Shown in pieces: positions 31,301-41,895 of a stretch of 64,000 nucleotides of DNA; within the stretch, counting starts at the first letter, position 1, and every line of letters begins with the position of its first letter. Where the stretch lies: assembly GCF_003184905.1 (NCBI RefSeq), contig NZ_QFRU01000015.1:33217-97216 (forward strand). The letters run 5' to 3'. This DNA is from Bacillus sp. CGMCC 1.16541 (GTDB lineage: Bacteria > Bacillota > Bacilli > Bacillales > Bacillaceae_H). Under the pieces are notes generated by a model. The model did not search any database. It was not told where the DNA came from and was given only the letters and a program-made list of their open reading frames with translations. A program made the position numbers and the translations under genes.

Positions 31301-31726
31301 TTAGTCTTCGATGACAATTCCCATGCTACGTGCTGTACCTTCTACCATGCGCATAGCAGCTTCCACGCTAGCAGCATTTAAATCAGGCATCTTAGTTTCA
31401 GCAATCTCACGTACTTTGTCACGCTTGACTGTTGCAACTTTATTACGATTTGGTTCACCAGAACCAGACTCAATTCCAGCCGCTTTTTTAAGTAAAACAG
31501 CAGCAGGTGGAGTTTTCGTAATAAATGTAAATGAACGGTCTTCAAATACCGTGATTTCAACAGGAATAATTAGACCAGCTTGATCAGCTGTACGAGCGTT
31601 AAACTCCTTACAGAAACCCATGATGTTAACACCTGCTTGACCTAATGCAGGACCTACTGGTGGTGCTGGGTTTGCTTTACCTGCAGGAATTTGTAATTTT
31701 ACAAGTTTAATTACTTTTTTAGCCAC
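31301..31726 (-). CDS. rplK: Ribosomal protein L11
   Basis: GTPase-centre protein needed for stringent-response activation, 141 aa. The GTG start at 31726 sits 8 bases after AGGAGG and gives the family N-terminus (V)[17 protein letters not shown]. The thiostrepton-contact prolines [13 protein letters not shown] and the C-terminal [20 protein letters not shown] are intact. Confidence 0.97.
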   Translation of the reverse strand: MAKKVIKLVKLQIPAGKANPAPPVGPALGQAGVNIMGFCKEFNARTADQAGLIIPVEITVFEDRSFTFITKTPPAAVLLKKAAGIESGSGEPNRNKVATVKRDKVREIAETKMPDLNAASVEAAMRMVEGTARSMGIVIED

Positions 31727-31851
31727 GAGACACACCTCCTTAAGTCCGTGATGTGGTAATAGGGCTTTGCCCTCCCACTCGATGTTCTTTATATGATAAA
31801 TAAAGAAATGGTCTTTTTAGTCTCTTATTTTGAGACGTACTGACTTATGAA

Positions 31852-31880
31852 ATATTACCACCAAACTTGACAAAATGCAA
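31852..31880 (-). promoter_or_regulatory. Sigma-A promoter of rplKA
   Basis: TTGCAT and TAATAT with a 17-base spacer on the minus strand, starting 11 bases upstream... of the nusG side of the gap and about 125 bases before rplK. It gives a long leader containing GGGCAAAGCCC. Confidence 0.55.
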
Positions 31881-31891
31881 GTTTTTCGGAA

Positions 31892-32425
31892 TTATATTTT
31901 TTCAATTTGTGTAAAATCTAATTCTACTGGTGTTTCACGACCGAACATGTTTACAAGTACTTTAATTTTCTGTTTATCTGTATCGATCTCTTCAATTTTA
32001 CCTTCAAAGTTTGCAAATGGTCCTTCTTTTACCATCACCGTTTCAGTCACTTCAAAATCAAAGTCCGCAAACTTTTCGTCCATGCCCATATTTTTTAGAA
32101 TCATGTCAATTTCTTCCGGTAATAAAGGCGTAGGTTTTGATCCTGACCCAGCAGAACCAACAAATCCTGTTACTCCCGGTGTATTACGTACTACATACCA
32201 AGAATCATCTGTCATCACGATTTCTACAAGTACATAACCCGGGAATACTTTTTTCTTTGTAATTTTTTCTTTGTTGTTTTTAATTTCTCTTTCTTCTTCT
32301 TCCGGAACAACCACACGGAAGATTTTGTCTTGCATGCCCATTGACTCAACACGCTTTTCTAAATTTGTTTTTACTTTATTTTCATATCCAGAGTAAGTAT
32401 GAACTACATACCAATTTTTCTCCAT
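31892..32425 (-). CDS. nusG: Transcription elongation/pausing factor NusG
   Basis: Binds RNA polymerase beta' through the N-terminal NGN domain (about residues 1-115, with GYVLVEIVMTDDSWYVVRNT) and has a C-terminal KOW domain (VKEGPFANFEGKIEEID). 177 aa is normal. In Bacillus it stimulates sequence-specific pausing. A terminator lies between secE and this gene, so it may have its own promoter in the 200-base gap. Confidence 0.97.
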   Translation of the reverse strand: MEKNWYVVHTYSGYENKVKTNLEKRVESMGMQDKIFRVVVPEEEEREIKNNKEKITKKKVFPGYVLVEIVMTDDSWYVVRNTPGVTGFVGSAGSGSKPTPLLPEEIDMILKNMGMDEKFADFDFEVTETVMVKEGPFANFEGKIEEIDTDKQKIKVLVNMFGRETPVELDFTQIEKI

Positions 32426-32558
32426 TCAAGAGGACGATTTGTCCTTCCCTCCCCGCTCATTTTCATTTATAACTAACATTATTTATGATCAAACAAAATC
32501 TCACAGATGTGATGTAAGATTCTCAGTTGATTCATAGGTTACCATTATGAAGACAAAT

Positions 32559-32583
32559 TAAAAAACCCGTCTCCGGGCTTTTT
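32559..32583 (-). terminator. Terminator between secE and nusG
   Basis: AAAAAGCCCG and CGGGTTTTTT form a compact stem with a GAGA loop followed by U residues on the minus strand. Partial termination would set SecE and NusG levels separately. Confidence 0.75.
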
Positions 32584-32631
32584 GATAGGCATAATTCAAA
32601 TGTTATTATACCACGTTTGAGACACATTTAT

Positions 32632-32811
32632 TCAAGGAATTAATCGAATTAATGCAGAGATTCCTTGATCGACAGCAGCAAAGAAAAGTGTCATAAATGC
32701 AACTGTTGTAACAACAGTTACTGTATAACGCGTTAATTCTTTGCGTTTTGGCCAACTTACCTTCTTCATTTCGCGCCCAACATCACGCAGAAACTTTACG
32801 ATACGGTTCAT
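32632..32811 (-). CDS. secE: Preprotein translocase subunit SecE
   Basis: Single-span SecE of the Gram-positive type, 59 aa. It has the amphipathic MNRIVKFLRDVGREMKKVSW followed by a transmembrane helix (VTVVTTVAFMTLFFAAVD). The start at 32811 is chosen over one eight codons upstream because TGGAGGTTACGTAAAG lies in front and the family begins here. It partners with SecY at 5.4-6.7 kb. Confidence 0.95.
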   Translation of the reverse strand: MNRIVKFLRDVGREMKKVSWPKRKELTRYTVTVVTTVAFMTLFFAAVDQGISALIRLIP

Positions 32812-32870
32812 CTTTACGTAACCTCCAATATACAATGGGTGCTCATTCTATGCAGATACCATGACTCACT

Positions 32871-33020
32871 TTATTTCGTTTCACGATGAATTGTGTGTGC
32901 GTTGCATGTTTTACAAAACTTTTTCATTTCTAATCGTTCATCATTTTGCTGAGCATTTTTCATTGTGGAGTAGTTACGGCTTCCACACCCAACACATGCA
33001 AGTACAACTTTTTTACGCAT
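32871..33020 (-). CDS. rpmGB: Ribosomal protein L33, zinc-binding form
   Basis: A 49-aa large-subunit protein read directly from the sequence, beginning [19 protein letters not shown] and ending [12 protein letters not shown] and CKTC make the four-cysteine zinc site. It lies directly before secE, the usual place for rpmGB. Short length makes it easy to miss. Confidence 0.94.
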   Translation of the reverse strand: MRKKVVLACVGCGSRNYSTMKNAQQNDERLEMKKFCKTCNAHTIHRETK

Positions 33021-33104
33021 AATATAAACCACCTATAGATCGCTATAATGTCTATAAAAAAGTATCACACAGTTTCTTTCAATGTCAACATAAGGTCGGA
33101 AAAG

Positions 33105-33755
33105 CTACATGGTTATTTCGCGTAACTCTAAATAACGTTCTAACTTTCTTTTGACTCTTTGCAATGCATTGTCTATCGACTTCACATGGCGATTTAAATC
33201 TTCAGAGATTTCTTGATACGATCGACCATCAAGATAAAGCACAAGTACTTTACGTTCAAGATCACTTAATAACTCAGCCATCTTTAATTCAATGTCATCG
33301 AATTTTTCTTGATTAATAATAAGTTCTTCAGGATCCATTACTTTTGCACCTGATATAACATCCATTAATGTTCGATCAGATTCTTCATCATAAATCGGCT
33401 TGTCCAACGACACATAAGAATTTAAAGGAATGTGCTTTTGCCTTGTAGCTGTTTTAATAGCAGTAATGATTTGTCTTGTAATACAAAGCTCAGCGAATGC
33501 CTTAAAAGAAGTAAGTTTGTCCTCTTTGAAATCACGTATAGCCTTGTACAAGCCTATCATACCCTCCTGTACAATATCTTCTCGATCTGCCCCTATTAAG
33601 AAGTATGATCTTGCCTTGGCACGTACAAAATTTTTGTACTTATGAATTAAATATTCCAGCGCATCTATATCGCCTTTGTGCACAAGCTCTACAATTTCCT
33701 CATCTTCTTGTTGTTCGAAATGAGCCTTATCTTTTCTCCCATAGTTATCGCCCAT
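33105..33755 (-). CDS. sigH: RNA polymerase sigma-H (SigH)
   Basis: Stationary-phase and early-sporulation sigma factor, 216 aa. Region 2 contains DREDIVQEGMIGLYKAIRDF, the core-binding and -10 recognition area. The C-terminal region 4 HTH is DGRSYQEISEDLNRHVKSID. In B. subtilis its promoter is repressed by AbrB. The presence of sigH fits a spore-forming host. Confidence 0.96.
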   Translation of the reverse strand: MGDNYGRKDKAHFEQQEDEEIVELVHKGDIDALEYLIHKYKNFVRAKARSYFLIGADREDIVQEGMIGLYKAIRDFKEDKLTSFKAFAELCITRQIITAIKTATRQKHIPLNSYVSLDKPIYDEESDRTLMDVISGAKVMDPEELIINQEKFDDIELKMAELLSDLERKVLVLYLDGRSYQEISEDLNRHVKSIDNALQRVKRKLERYLELREITM

Positions 33756-33787
33756 ATCGATCCCCCTGACCGCACAGTAGATAGAAA

Positions 33788-33817
33788 TATTATACAGTAG
33801 CTATTTTGGTAGCGTCA
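33788..33817 (-). promoter_or_regulatory. Sigma-A promoter of sigH
   Basis: TTGACG and TATAAT with an 18-base spacer on the minus strand, in the 68-base gap between rae1 and sigH. Confidence 0.65.
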
Positions 33818-33823
33818 ACTACT

Positions 33824-34333
33824 TCAACGCTCTCCTCGTCGCCATTTTTCAAAAATTTCGGCAACTCCTTCAGATAATTTGATGCGTGAGTTCGGCCTTC
33901 TCTCCTGAATTTCCTTTACATCTCGGTTAATATCTCTTTTTATTTCTAGCATTTCGTTCCGTAATTCACGGGCAGATTTACGCAAAGCACCTTGTCCAAA
34001 AATAGCCCATTGCTCCGTAAAGTCTGAAGTAGCTACATGAATTTGTGTTTTAATATTATTTAATTTCTTAGCTAACTTTTCAATGTGTTCATCCGCTGTC
34101 TCATTTTCTTTCGTAAAAACCACTTCTACATTGTGGCTTTTTGCTTTCTTTTCAATCCCTTTTACAAAATGAGCATCAAACACGATAATTGTTCGATACC
34201 CTGTATATGCCTGATACTCAGCCATATTCTCAATGAGTAGGTTTCTAGCAGTTGATAAGTCTTTATCTTTCCACTCCCTTAGCTCTGGCCATGCTCCGAT
34301 GATGTTGTACCCGTCAACCAGTAAGATGTCCAT
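33824..34333 (-). CDS. rae1: Ribosome-dependent mRNA endonuclease Rae1 (YacP)
   Basis: NYN/PIN-fold nuclease that enters the ribosomal A site and cleaves mRNA, 169 aa. The acidic residues D in LLVDGYNIIGAW and FDAHFVKG and D in TSDFTEQWAIFGQGA are typical of the family. The ATG at 34333 follows AGGTGAG; a GTG three codons upstream is possible. It begins one base after the rlmB stop. Confidence 0.92.
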   Translation of the reverse strand: MDILLVDGYNIIGAWPELREWKDKDLSTARNLLIENMAEYQAYTGYRTIIVFDAHFVKGIEKKAKSHNVEVVFTKENETADEHIEKLAKKLNNIKTQIHVATSDFTEQWAIFGQGALRKSARELRNEMLEIKRDINRDVKEIQERRPNSRIKLSEGVAEIFEKWRRGER

Positions 34334-34334
34334 C

Positions 34335-35081
34335 TCACTCACCTAACGGATGTCGTTTTCGGTATACCTCATACATAAGTAGACTTGCTGCTACAGAAGC
34401 ATTTAAAGATGTTACATTTCCGACCATCGGCAGGCGAACTAAGAAGTCGCATTTATCACGGATTAAACGACTCATACCTTTACCTTCACTTCCAATAACT
34501 AACCCAAGAGCCATTTTTCCATCTAAGTGACGATAATCATCTTTGCCCTTTGCATCTGTTCCCATAATCCACAAGCCACGTTCTTTTAACTCTTCAATCG
34601 TACGAGATAAATTTGTTACACGCACAACCGGAATATGCTCAATTGCACCTGTGGATGACTTTGCAACGGTAGCTGTCAAACCAACAGCTCTTCGCTTAGG
34701 AATAATAATACCATGTGCACCTACTGCATCTGCCGTTCTCATAATAGAGCCTAAATTGTGTGGGTCTTCAATTTCATCCAAAATAAGAAAAAACGGTTGT
34801 TCACTTTTTTGTTCTGCTTTAGTAAATAAGTCATCTAACTCTGCATATTGATAAGCAGCCACTTGCGCCACAACACCTTGATGATTGCCTTCTACCATTT
34901 GTTCAATTTTTTTCTTCGGTACGAATTGAACTAACACGCCGCTCTCTTTAGCTAGCTGTGTAATGGAATTCATTTGACCTCGCTGAGAACCTTCCGAAAT
35001 CCAGATTTTGTTAATATCTCTTTCCGCTCTTAGTGCTTCTAATACTGGGTTTTTCCCAATAATATATTCATGTTGTTCCAT
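34335..35081 (-). CDS. rlmB: 23S rRNA 2'-O-ribose methyltransferase RlmB
   Basis: SPOUT-class methyltransferase (YacO), 248 aa. It has an N-terminal substrate-binding domain and a C-terminal knot with [31 protein letters not shown] and [19 protein letters not shown], the three SPOUT motifs. It overlaps mrnC by 14 bases. Confidence 0.95.
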   Translation of the reverse strand: MEQHEYIIGKNPVLEALRAERDINKIWISEGSQRGQMNSITQLAKESGVLVQFVPKKKIEQMVEGNHQGVVAQVAAYQYAELDDLFTKAEQKSEQPFFLILDEIEDPHNLGSIMRTADAVGAHGIIIPKRRAVGLTATVAKSSTGAIEHIPVVRVTNLSRTIEELKERGLWIMGTDAKGKDDYRHLDGKMALGLVIGSEGKGMSRLIRDKCDFLVRLPMVGNVTSLNASVAASLLMYEVYRKRHPLGE

Positions 35082-35496
35082 GTAGATTTCCTCCCTCTAT
35101 CTCTTTAATAAAAGAGATGGCCTTTCCAATCATTTCCATTAACCGATCTTCATTTTTAAGTAAATAATGGTAACCAATAACTGCTTCAAAGGCCGTACTA
35201 TAACGATATGTTTGAACGTCAGTATTTTTAGGGATCGTGCCAGACTTAGCGTTACGACCCCTTCTCAATACCCCTAATTCTTCTTCTGAAAAATACCCTT
35301 GTTCTTTAAAAAAATGAACAATCTTTGCTTGTGCTTTTGCTGATACATAGCGTTTTGCTTTATTATGCAATTGATTTGGACGAACGGTTCCAAGGGTTAA
35401 TAAATAATTACGTACGTGCAAGTCAAATACCGCATCACCTACGTATGCTAAAGCCAAGCTGTTTAGTTGTTTCACGTCACTAGCTTTTAAACTCAT
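35068..35496 (-). CDS. mrnC: Mini-ribonuclease III
   Basis: Matures 23S rRNA ends; 142 aa. It is an RNase III catalytic domain without a ds[23 protein letters not shown] carries the catalytic acidic residue and the C-terminal half has [13 protein letters not shown] with the second acidic pair. It lies 6 bases after cysS and overlaps rlmB. Confidence 0.95.
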   Translation of the reverse strand: MSLKASDVKQLNSLALAYVGDAVFDLHVRNYLLTLGTVRPNQLHNKAKRYVSAKAQAKIVHFFKEQGYFSEEELGVLRRGRNAKSGTIPKNTDVQTYRYSTAFEAVIGYHYLLKNEDRLMEMIGKAISFIKEIEGGNLHGTT

Positions 35497-35502
35497 GAAA
35501 AC

Positions 35503-36900
35503 TTACCCTCTTTTCCATCTTGTACCTTGTGCTGTATCTTCAAGGATAATATTTCGATTCTTTAGTTCATCACGAATTTGATCAGCTAATTGGAAGTCAC
35601 GATTTTTTCTCGCTTCAATACGCTTTTGAATTAAAGCATCAATTTCTTCATCTAATAATTCTTGCTTTTCTAAAACTAGACCTAACACACTACTTAAGCT
35701 ATTTAACTCTTCTAAAAAGGCTTTAATCACTACTTCTGACGTATTCTTCTCTAGTAAATACACATTGGCTTGTTTCGCAAGATCAAACAAAACTGAAATC
35801 CCATTAGCTGTATTGAAATCATCATCCATTTCACGAATGAATGTCTCACGTAAGTCATGAATTCGCTCTGTCCATTCTTGATCGTTTTCTGTTAAGTTTG
35901 TTGAGCTTTCTAAGCGATGCTTTAAGTTGATATAAGCTGTTTGCAATCGCTCGAATCCTTTTCTTGTATTCTCTAAAAGCTCTTCATTATAGTTGATTGG
36001 ATGTCGATAATGGACAGATAAGATGAAAAAGCGCAATAAGTTTGGATCATGTTTTTTAATAATGTCATGCACAAGAACAAAATTACCAAGAGATTTTGAC
36101 ATTTTTTCGTTATCAATGTTTATATATCCGTTGTGAAGCCAATATTTTGCAAACGTTTTTCCTGTTAATGCTTCGGATTGTGCAATTTCATTTTCATGGT
36201 GTGGAAAAGCTAAATCCTGACCACCTGCATGAATGTCAATGGTTTCACCTAAGTATTTTTTAGCCATAGCTGAACACTCAATATGCCAACCTGGTCTTCC
36301 TTTACCCCAAGGGCTATCCCATGTAATCTCTTTTTCTTTTGCTGCTTTCCAAAGGACGAAATCTAACGGATCATCTTTCTTTTCACCCACTTCAATTCGA
36401 GCGCCTGAACGTAGCTCATCAATTGGCTGGTGAGACAGCTTGCCATAGCCTTCAAACTTACGGGTACGGTAATAAACGTCTCCATTTGATTCGTAGGCAT
36501 ACCCTTTTTCAATGAGGGTCGCAATAAAGTCGATGATAATGTCCATATTTTCTGTTACACGAGGATGGACCGTTGCCTTTTTGCACCCTAATGCGGTGAC
36601 ATCTTCAAAATAAGCATCAATAAAGCGCTCTGCAATCGTTGGCACATCTTCTCCTAGCTCATTTGCTGCTTTAATCAGTTTGTCATCAACATCTGTAAAA
36701 TTTGAAACATAATTTACTTCATACCCTCTAAACTCTAAGTAACGACGCACTGTATCAAATACGATTGCAGGTCGTGCATTTCCAATATGGATATAGTTAT
36801 AAACAGTTGGTCCACACACGTACATCTTCACTTTATTTTCTTCTAAAGGTACAAACTCTTCTTTTTGACGTGTAAGTGTGTTGTATAACTTAATAGTCAT
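35503..36900 (-). CDS. cysS: Cysteinyl-tRNA synthetase
   Basis: Class I aminoacyl-tRNA synthetase, 465 aa. It has the HIGH-type motif [14 protein letters not shown] (about residues 29-42), zinc ligands around C28, C208, H233, and KMSKSLGNF (about 265-273). The start at 36900 overlaps the cysE end by 11 bases; a longer in-frame ORF is not needed. It is co-regulated with cysE by the upstream T-box. Confidence 0.97.
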   Translation of the reverse strand: MTIKLYNTLTRQKEEFVPLEENKVKMYVCGPTVYNYIHIGNARPAIVFDTVRRYLEFRGYEVNYVSNFTDVDDKLIKAANELGEDVPTIAERFIDAYFEDVTALGCKKATVHPRVTENMDIIIDFIATLIEKGYAYESNGDVYYRTRKFEGYGKLSHQPIDELRSGARIEVGEKKDDPLDFVLWKAAKEKEITWDSPWGKGRPGWHIECSAMAKKYLGETIDIHAGGQDLAFPHHENEIAQSEALTGKTFAKYWLHNGYINIDNEKMSKSLGNFVLVHDIIKKHDPNLLRFFILSVHYRHPINYNEELLENTRKGFERLQTAYINLKHRLESSTNLTENDQEWTERIHDLRETFIREMDDDFNTANGISVLFDLAKQANVYLLEKNTSEVVIKAFLEELNSLSSVLGLVLEKQELLDEEIDALIQKRIEARKNRDFQLADQIRDELKNRNIILEDTAQGTRWKRG

Positions 36901-37546
36901 GTTTAATCGTCCCTTCTTTTCTTTCTTCAAGCATTCCTTTTAGTTGTTCAATTTCTTTTTCTAATTCTCTTAGGCGATCTGCAACTGGATCGGGTAAATC
37001 ACGATGATTTAAATCTTTGTTTATACGCACGCCATTTTTAATAACAATTTTCCCGGGTATACCTACAACAGTTGAATTATGAGGTACATCATGTAAGACC
37101 ACCGACCCTGCTCCTACCTTTGAATTTTGCCCAATCGTAATAGAGCCTAATACTTTTGCTCCTGTCGCAATGAGTACATTATCCTCGATAGTTGGATGAC
37201 GCTTTCCTTTTTCTTTTCCTGTTCCCCCAAGTGTTACACCTTGATAAACGGTAACATTATTCCCTATTTCACATGTTTCCCCAATAACGACTCCCATCCC
37301 ATGGTCAATAAAGAACCGACGGCCAATTTTTGCTCCGGGATGAATCTCGATGCCTGTAAAAAAGCGACTAATTTGTGAAACAACTCGAGCTAAGAAGAAC
37401 CATTTTCGTTGAAACAAAACATGCGCCAATCGATGTGCCCAAATAGCGTGTAATCCTGAATAAGTTAAAATCACTTCAAGATAACTTCGTGCTGCTGGGT
37501 CTTGTTCAAAAATGACTTCAATGTCTTCTTTTAACACCTTTACCAT
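36890..37546 (-). CDS. cysE: Serine O-acetyltransferase
   Basis: First step of cysteine synthesis, serine + acetyl-CoA to O-acetylserine; 218 aa. It has an N-terminal helical domain ([20 protein letters not shown]) and a left-handed beta-helix with [20 protein letters not shown] and [16 protein letters not shown]. The ATG at 37546 follows GGGGGTGAGAGT; an in-frame start 20 codons upstream lies in the T-box terminator region and is rejected. Confidence 0.96.
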   Translation of the reverse strand: MVKVLKEDIEVIFEQDPAARSYLEVILTYSGLHAIWAHRLAHVLFQRKWFFLARVVSQISRFFTGIEIHPGAKIGRRFFIDHGMGVVIGETCEIGNNVTVYQGVTLGGTGKEKGKRHPTIEDNVLIATGAKVLGSITIGQNSKVGAGSVVLHDVPHNSTVVGIPGKIVIKNGVRINKDLNHRDLPDPVADRLRELEKEIEQLKGMLEERKEGTIKHDY

Positions 37547-37583
37547 ACTCTCACCCCCACTTTTCTTCGCTAACCCCTTTACC

Positions 37584-37860
37584 ATAAAAAAACGTCTCCG
37601 TGTCAAATGACACAGAGACGTTTACATACGCGGTTCCACTCTGCTTAGGTACTAACTACATACCTCAACTCAACTCTTATAACGGTAGAGGAACCGCTTT
37701 TGTTTACTCATAAAGCATCTATCCTTGACTTTCAACAAAAGACTCAAAGGTGCATTTCAACAACCATTATCATGAGCTACTTCCAGCCAACGATAGCTCT
37801 TCTCTAGAATGTAATGAGTTGTTTACTTCTCCTTCTCAACGTTTTACTTCTTATGATATT
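37584..37860 (-). ncRNA. Cysteine T-box riboswitch of cysES
   Basis: The minus-strand leader carries the T-box core GTGGAACCGCG (antiterminator side, around 37628-37640) and a strong terminator with arms AACGTCTC..GTGTCA and TGACAC..GAGACGTT plus a U-tract (37584-37622). In the specifier region the pattern GAAA-TGC-ACC places TGC (Cys) at 37752-37754. Uncharged tRNA-Cys should therefore induce cysE and cysS. Confidence 0.92.
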
Positions 37861-37887
37861 TAATATTATGACACAATTGATGAATTG

Positions 37888-39345
37888 TTAACTAATAATA
37901 CTTTCGATACGAGCTAAAACAGTTTCCTTACCGAGTAAAGAAATAGCTTGTGGTAACTCTGGACCATGCGTTTGACCAGTTGTTGCCACACGAATTGGCA
38001 TAAATAATTTCTTTCCTTTTTGACCCGTTGCTTTTTGAACCGCTTTAACGGCTGCTTTTACATCGGCAGCAGAGAATGTCTCTAATTCTTGCACTTGGTC
38101 TGCAAATGCTTTTAATACTTCTGGTACTTGTTCTTCCTCTAAAACAGAACGAGCTTCGCGGTTATATTCGATTTCTGTTTTAAAGAACATTTCTGTTAGC
38201 TCCACAATTTCAGCACCATAACTCATTTGTTCTTGATAAAGAGCAATCACATCGCGCGTCCATTGAGCTTTTTCAGTATCCATATCCGCTTCTACTCGTC
38301 CAGCCTTTACTAAGTGTGGAAGTGATAGGTCTACTACTTTATCTAGATCTAATTCTTTCATGTATTGGTTATTCATCCAACGTAGTTTACTTGTATCAAA
38401 TACAGCTGGTGACTTCGAAAGTCTTGCTGTATCAAACATTTCAATAAACTGCTCTTTTGAGAAGATTTCTTCTTCTCCAACCGGAGACCAACCAAGAAGA
38501 GCAATAAAGTTAAATAACGCACCAGGTAAATACCCTAACGCTTCATACTGTTCGATGAACTGAATAATTGACTCATCACGCTTACTTAACTTCTTACGAT
38601 TTTCATTTACAATTAATGTCATGTGACCAAAAGCAGGTGCTTCCCAACCAAGTGCTTCGTAAATCATTAATTGCTTTGGTGTATTAGAGATATGATCATC
38701 TCCACGTAAAACGTGTGTCATTTTCATAAGGTGGTCGTCAACAGCTACTGCATAGTTGTAAGTTGGTGTCCCATCTTTTTTTACAATAACAAAGTCACCA
38801 ATACCATCTGATTCAAATGATACCTCACCTTTTACCATATCATCAAACTTATATACTTTTCCGCTTGGCACACGGAAACGAATACTTGGTTGACGACCTT
38901 CAGCTTCTAGTTCGGCACGTTGCTCAGCCGTTAGGTTTCGACACTTCCCAGAGTAACGAGGCATTTGACCATTGTCAGATTGTTCTTCACGCTCTTTTTC
39001 TAGTTCTTCTTCTGTACAATAACAATAATAAGCTAATCCTTTTTCTAAAAGCTCATCTGTGTGCTTTTTATAGATATCTGTACGTTCAGATTGACGGTAT
39101 GGGCCATAGTCTCCACCCTCATCAATACTCTCATCCCAGTCAATACCAAGCCATTTTAAATACTTAAGTTGGCTTTCTTCTCCACCTTCAATGTTTCGTT
39201 TTTGATCAGTATCTTCTATGCGAATGATAAATTTTCCATTTTGATTGCGTGCGAATAGATAATTAAACAATGCCGTTCTTGCGTTTCCAATATGAAGATG
39301 TCCTGTTGGACTTGGTGCATAACGCACACGTACTTCGTTTGCCAT
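37888..39345 (-). CDS. gltX: Glutamyl-tRNA synthetase
   Basis: Class I synthetase, 485 aa, probably the non-discriminating Bacillus type that also charges tRNA-Gln. [19 protein letters not shown] (about residues 9-27) is the HIGH motif and KLSKRDES (about 253) the KMSKS equivalent. [11 protein letters not shown] with further cysteines indicates the zinc site. GGAGGTACCATCATT precedes the ATG. Confidence 0.97.
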   Translation of the reverse strand: MANEVRVRYAPSPTGHLHIGNARTALFNYLFARNQNGKFIIRIEDTDQKRNIEGGEESQLKYLKWLGIDWDESIDEGGDYGPYRQSERTDIYKKHTDELLEKGLAYYCYCTEEELEKEREEQSDNGQMPRYSGKCRNLTAEQRAELEAEGRQPSIRFRVPSGKVYKFDDMVKGEVSFESDGIGDFVIVKKDGTPTYNYAVAVDDHLMKMTHVLRGDDHISNTPKQLMIYEALGWEAPAFGHMTLIVNENRKKLSKRDESIIQFIEQYEALGYLPGALFNFIALLGWSPVGEEEIFSKEQFIEMFDTARLSKSPAVFDTSKLRWMNNQYMKELDLDKVVDLSLPHLVKAGRVEADMDTEKAQWTRDVIALYQEQMSYGAEIVELTEMFFKTEIEYNREARSVLEEEQVPEVLKAFADQVQELETFSAADVKAAVKAVQKATGQKGKKLFMPIRVATTGQTHGPELPQAISLLGKETVLARIESIIS

Positions 39346-39446
39346 AATGATGGTACCTCCAATTTTTATCGATAAGTATGTATAATAAACTTAAATTTCA
39401 TGCTTCATTTTATCACCAAATGACTCTATATTAAAGGTGACCACCT

Positions 39447-39926
39447 TTATTTTTGATAGATTAAAACTGCTGCTTGTGCAGCAATGCCTTCTTCACGACC
39501 AGTAAACCCTAACTTCTCTGTCGTTGTGGCTTTCACATTAATTTGTGAAATCTCTATTTCAAGTAATTCAGCAATCCTTTTTCTCATTGCATCGATATGT
39601 GGAGCCATCTTAGGTTTTTGAGCAATAATCGTGCAATCTACGTTACTCAATTCATAGTTTTCCTCTTTTAGTAGCTTCCATACATGCGTTAATAACTCCG
39701 CAGAATCCGCATCTTTATACGCTTCATCAGTATCAGGAAAATGTTTACCAATATCTCCTTTTGCTGCTGCGCCTAATAGTGCATCGGCAATTGTATGAAG
39801 GAGGACATCTGCATCTGAATGACCTAACAGACCTTTTTCGTATGGAATCGTAATTCCTCCTAAAATTAGAGGACGATTTTCAGCGAATTGATGTACGTCA
39901 AACCCTTGTCCAACTCGGATGTTCAT
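39447..39926 (-). CDS. ispF: 2-C-methyl-D-erythritol 2,4-cyclodiphosphate synthase
   Basis: MEP isoprenoid pathway enzyme, 159 aa. Metal ligands in GFDVHQF (D8, H10) and the [19 protein letters not shown] segment are clear, and the C-terminal [19 protein letters not shown] is diagnostic. It follows ispD by 19 bases. Confidence 0.97.
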   Translation of the reverse strand: MNIRVGQGFDVHQFAENRPLILGGITIPYEKGLLGHSDADVLLHTIADALLGAAAKGDIGKHFPDTDEAYKDADSAELLTHVWKLLKEENYELSNVDCTIIAQKPKMAPHIDAMRKRIAELLEIEISQINVKATTTEKLGFTGREEGIAAQAAVLIYQK

Positions 39927-39945
39927 CTTATTTCCACCTTTTCTA

Positions 39946-40629
39946 TCATAATTGATTTGTTGTTAAAATAGCTTCTGCATACAGAATATCTTCTTTTGTT
40001 GTTAACTTTATATTATCGTACGTTCCTTCTACAATTGAAACAGTTTCTCCTATGCGTTCCACTAAACTGGCATCATCTGTGCCTAAGTAGTTCTCTTCTA
40101 GTGCTTGTTCATGCGCTTTTTTAATTAAAGGCAAAAGAAAAGCTTGTGGAGTCTGAATAGCCCACAAGCTGGAGCGTTCTACTGTTTCAATCACATATTG
40201 GTTCTCAATACGCTTTATTGTATCCTTCACTCTCACAGCCAAAACAGCAGCACCTTCTGCTTTTGTACGTTGGACAAGCTGATGAATGAGCTCCTTCTTT
40301 ACAAATGGTCGTGCTCCATCATGAACGAGCACGACATCGACTTCACTCACCGCTTGTAAGCCATTGTACACACTATGCTGACGCTCTTGACCTCCAATGA
40401 CAATTGAGCGCACTTTACGGATATTGTATTGAGATAAAAGGTGTTCAAATAGCGCTACTTCATTTTTGTTAACAACGAGTACAACACCTTGGCATGCCGA
40501 ATCCTTTTCAAAGATGGCAAGCGTATGAATGATAAGGGGTGTACCTTGTAAGTGAATAAATTGTTTATTCTTCCCCGCTCCCATTCTCTTTCCTTGACCA
40601 GCTGCTGGAATCACAACTTCGTATCTCAT
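39946..40629 (-). CDS. ispD: 2-C-methyl-D-erythritol 4-phosphate cytidylyltransferase
   Basis: MEP pathway enzyme, 227 aa. The nucleotide-binding [17 protein letters not shown] (about residues 8-24), [11 protein letters not shown] (about 100-110) and the C-terminal [18 protein letters not shown] are family features. It lies between yacL and ispF. Confidence 0.97.
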   Translation of the reverse strand: MRYEVVIPAAGQGKRMGAGKNKQFIHLQGTPLIIHTLAIFEKDSACQGVVLVVNKNEVALFEHLLSQYNIRKVRSIVIGGQERQHSVYNGLQAVSEVDVVLVHDGARPFVKKELIHQLVQRTKAEGAAVLAVRVKDTIKRIENQYVIETVERSSLWAIQTPQAFLLPLIKKAHEQALEENYLGTDDASLVERIGETVSIVEGTYDNIKLTTKEDILYAEAILTTNQL

Positions 40630-40653
40630 TACACTAGCTCCTTATTCTCTCTA

Positions 40654-41745
40654 TTACAGTGCTTTTTCTAATAATTTAGGCTTGGCAAAAATCATTCGAC
40701 CTGCTGATGTTTGCAGTACACTCGTTACCACCACATCAATATTTTTGCCAATATAATTTCTTCCTTCTTCAACAACGATCATCGTTCCATCATCAAGATA
40801 GGCAATGCCTTGATTATGCTCTTTTCCATCTTTAATGACAAGTACATTCATTTCTTCACCAGGTAACACAATTGGTTTAACAGCATTCGCTAAGTCATTT
40901 ATATTTAAGACCCCTACACCTTGCAATTCACATACTTTGTTTAAATTGAAGTCGTTTGTTACAACGATACCTGATGTTAATTTAGCCAGTTTAACAAGCT
41001 TGCTATCAACTTCCTGAATCTCTTCGAAGTCACCTTCGTAAATTTCCACCTTAATGGCTAACTCTTTTTGGATACGATTTAAAATATCTAAGCCTCTTCT
41101 TCCACGGTTTCTCTTTAATACATCGGATGAATCCGCGATATGTTGTAGCTCTTCTAACACGAATTGAGGAATGACCATCGTTCCTTCTAAAAAGCCTGTT
41201 TGACAGATATCAGCAATTCGACCATCAATGATGACACTTGTATCTAATATCTTGAATGTAGTAGTAGACACTTCTTGTTCATCTTCTTGGCCCTTTTTCT
41301 TTGCTATTCTTGCTGGCATTGAAAACAGATTAACGAGCTCGTCTCGCTTTTTAAATCCTACTTGGAAACCTAAATAACCTAATAAAATGGTTAGAAAAAT
41401 GGGTAATACCGTATTTACAATTTGGATTTGGATTTTATTTAAAGGAATAACCACTAAATAGGCAACAATTAATCCTAAAATGAGACCAAAACTCCCAAAC
41501 AATACATCGGTAACAGGTGCTTTTACTAATGATTCCTCTATCCAGTGAATAAAATCGACAATATAGTCTACGAGCCAAAATGTAAGAATGAAAAATATGA
41601 GTGCACCTAGCAATGCTCGTATATACGATTTATCTAGTAGTGCGATATCCTGAAGACGCAATAAGTCTACAATTTCTGGAATAAACAAAATCCCTAAAGC
41701 TCCACCTGTAATAATAAAAAATAATTGGACAATACGCTTTAACAC
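40654..41745 (-). CDS. yacL: Membrane PIN-TRAM domain protein YacL
   Basis: 363 aa. Four predicted transmembrane helices fill about residues 1-125, then a PIN ribonuclease-like domain ([14 protein letters not shown] with further acidic residues [15 protein letters not shown] and [10 protein letters not shown]) and a C-terminal TRAM RNA-binding domain ([20 protein letters not shown]). The cellular role is unsettled. The 150-base gap upstream has TATAAT at 41766-41771 without a clear -35. Confidence 0.9.
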   Translation of the reverse strand: MLKRIVQLFFIITGGALGILFIPEIVDLLRLQDIALLDKSYIRALLGALIFFILTFWLVDYIVDFIHWIEESLVKAPVTDVLFGSFGLILGLIVAYLVVIPLNKIQIQIVNTVLPIFLTILLGYLGFQVGFKKRDELVNLFSMPARIAKKKGQEDEQEVSTTTFKILDTSVIIDGRIADICQTGFLEGTMVIPQFVLEELQHIADSSDVLKRNRGRRGLDILNRIQKELAIKVEIYEGDFEEIQEVDSKLVKLAKLTSGIVVTNDFNLNKVCELQGVGVLNINDLANAVKPIVLPGEEMNVLVIKDGKEHNQGIAYLDDGTMIVVEEGRNYIGKNIDVVVTSVLQTSAGRMIFAKPKLLEKAL

Positions 41746-41895
41746 GCCTTCACCTCCCTTTTATCATTATAAACAGTTTACAATGATTGAAACCTGTAAT
41801 CTAATTGAAAAGACGTTTTGTAACGAAACTGTCATGATTTATGATTATTTTCAAAACATCTTAATAGAAATGAATAACGAATGTCAACTAAAAAC

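Noticed and set aside
31867-31872. Plus-strand TTGACA as a promoter
   Set aside because: No -10 at proper spacing and no plus-strand gene; it lies within the minus-strand rplK promoter spacer by chance.
39433-39448. Palindrome AAAGGTGACCACCTTT at the end of ispF as a terminator
   Set aside because: Only a two-base centre and no U-tract; it overlaps the stop codon and is probably incidental.
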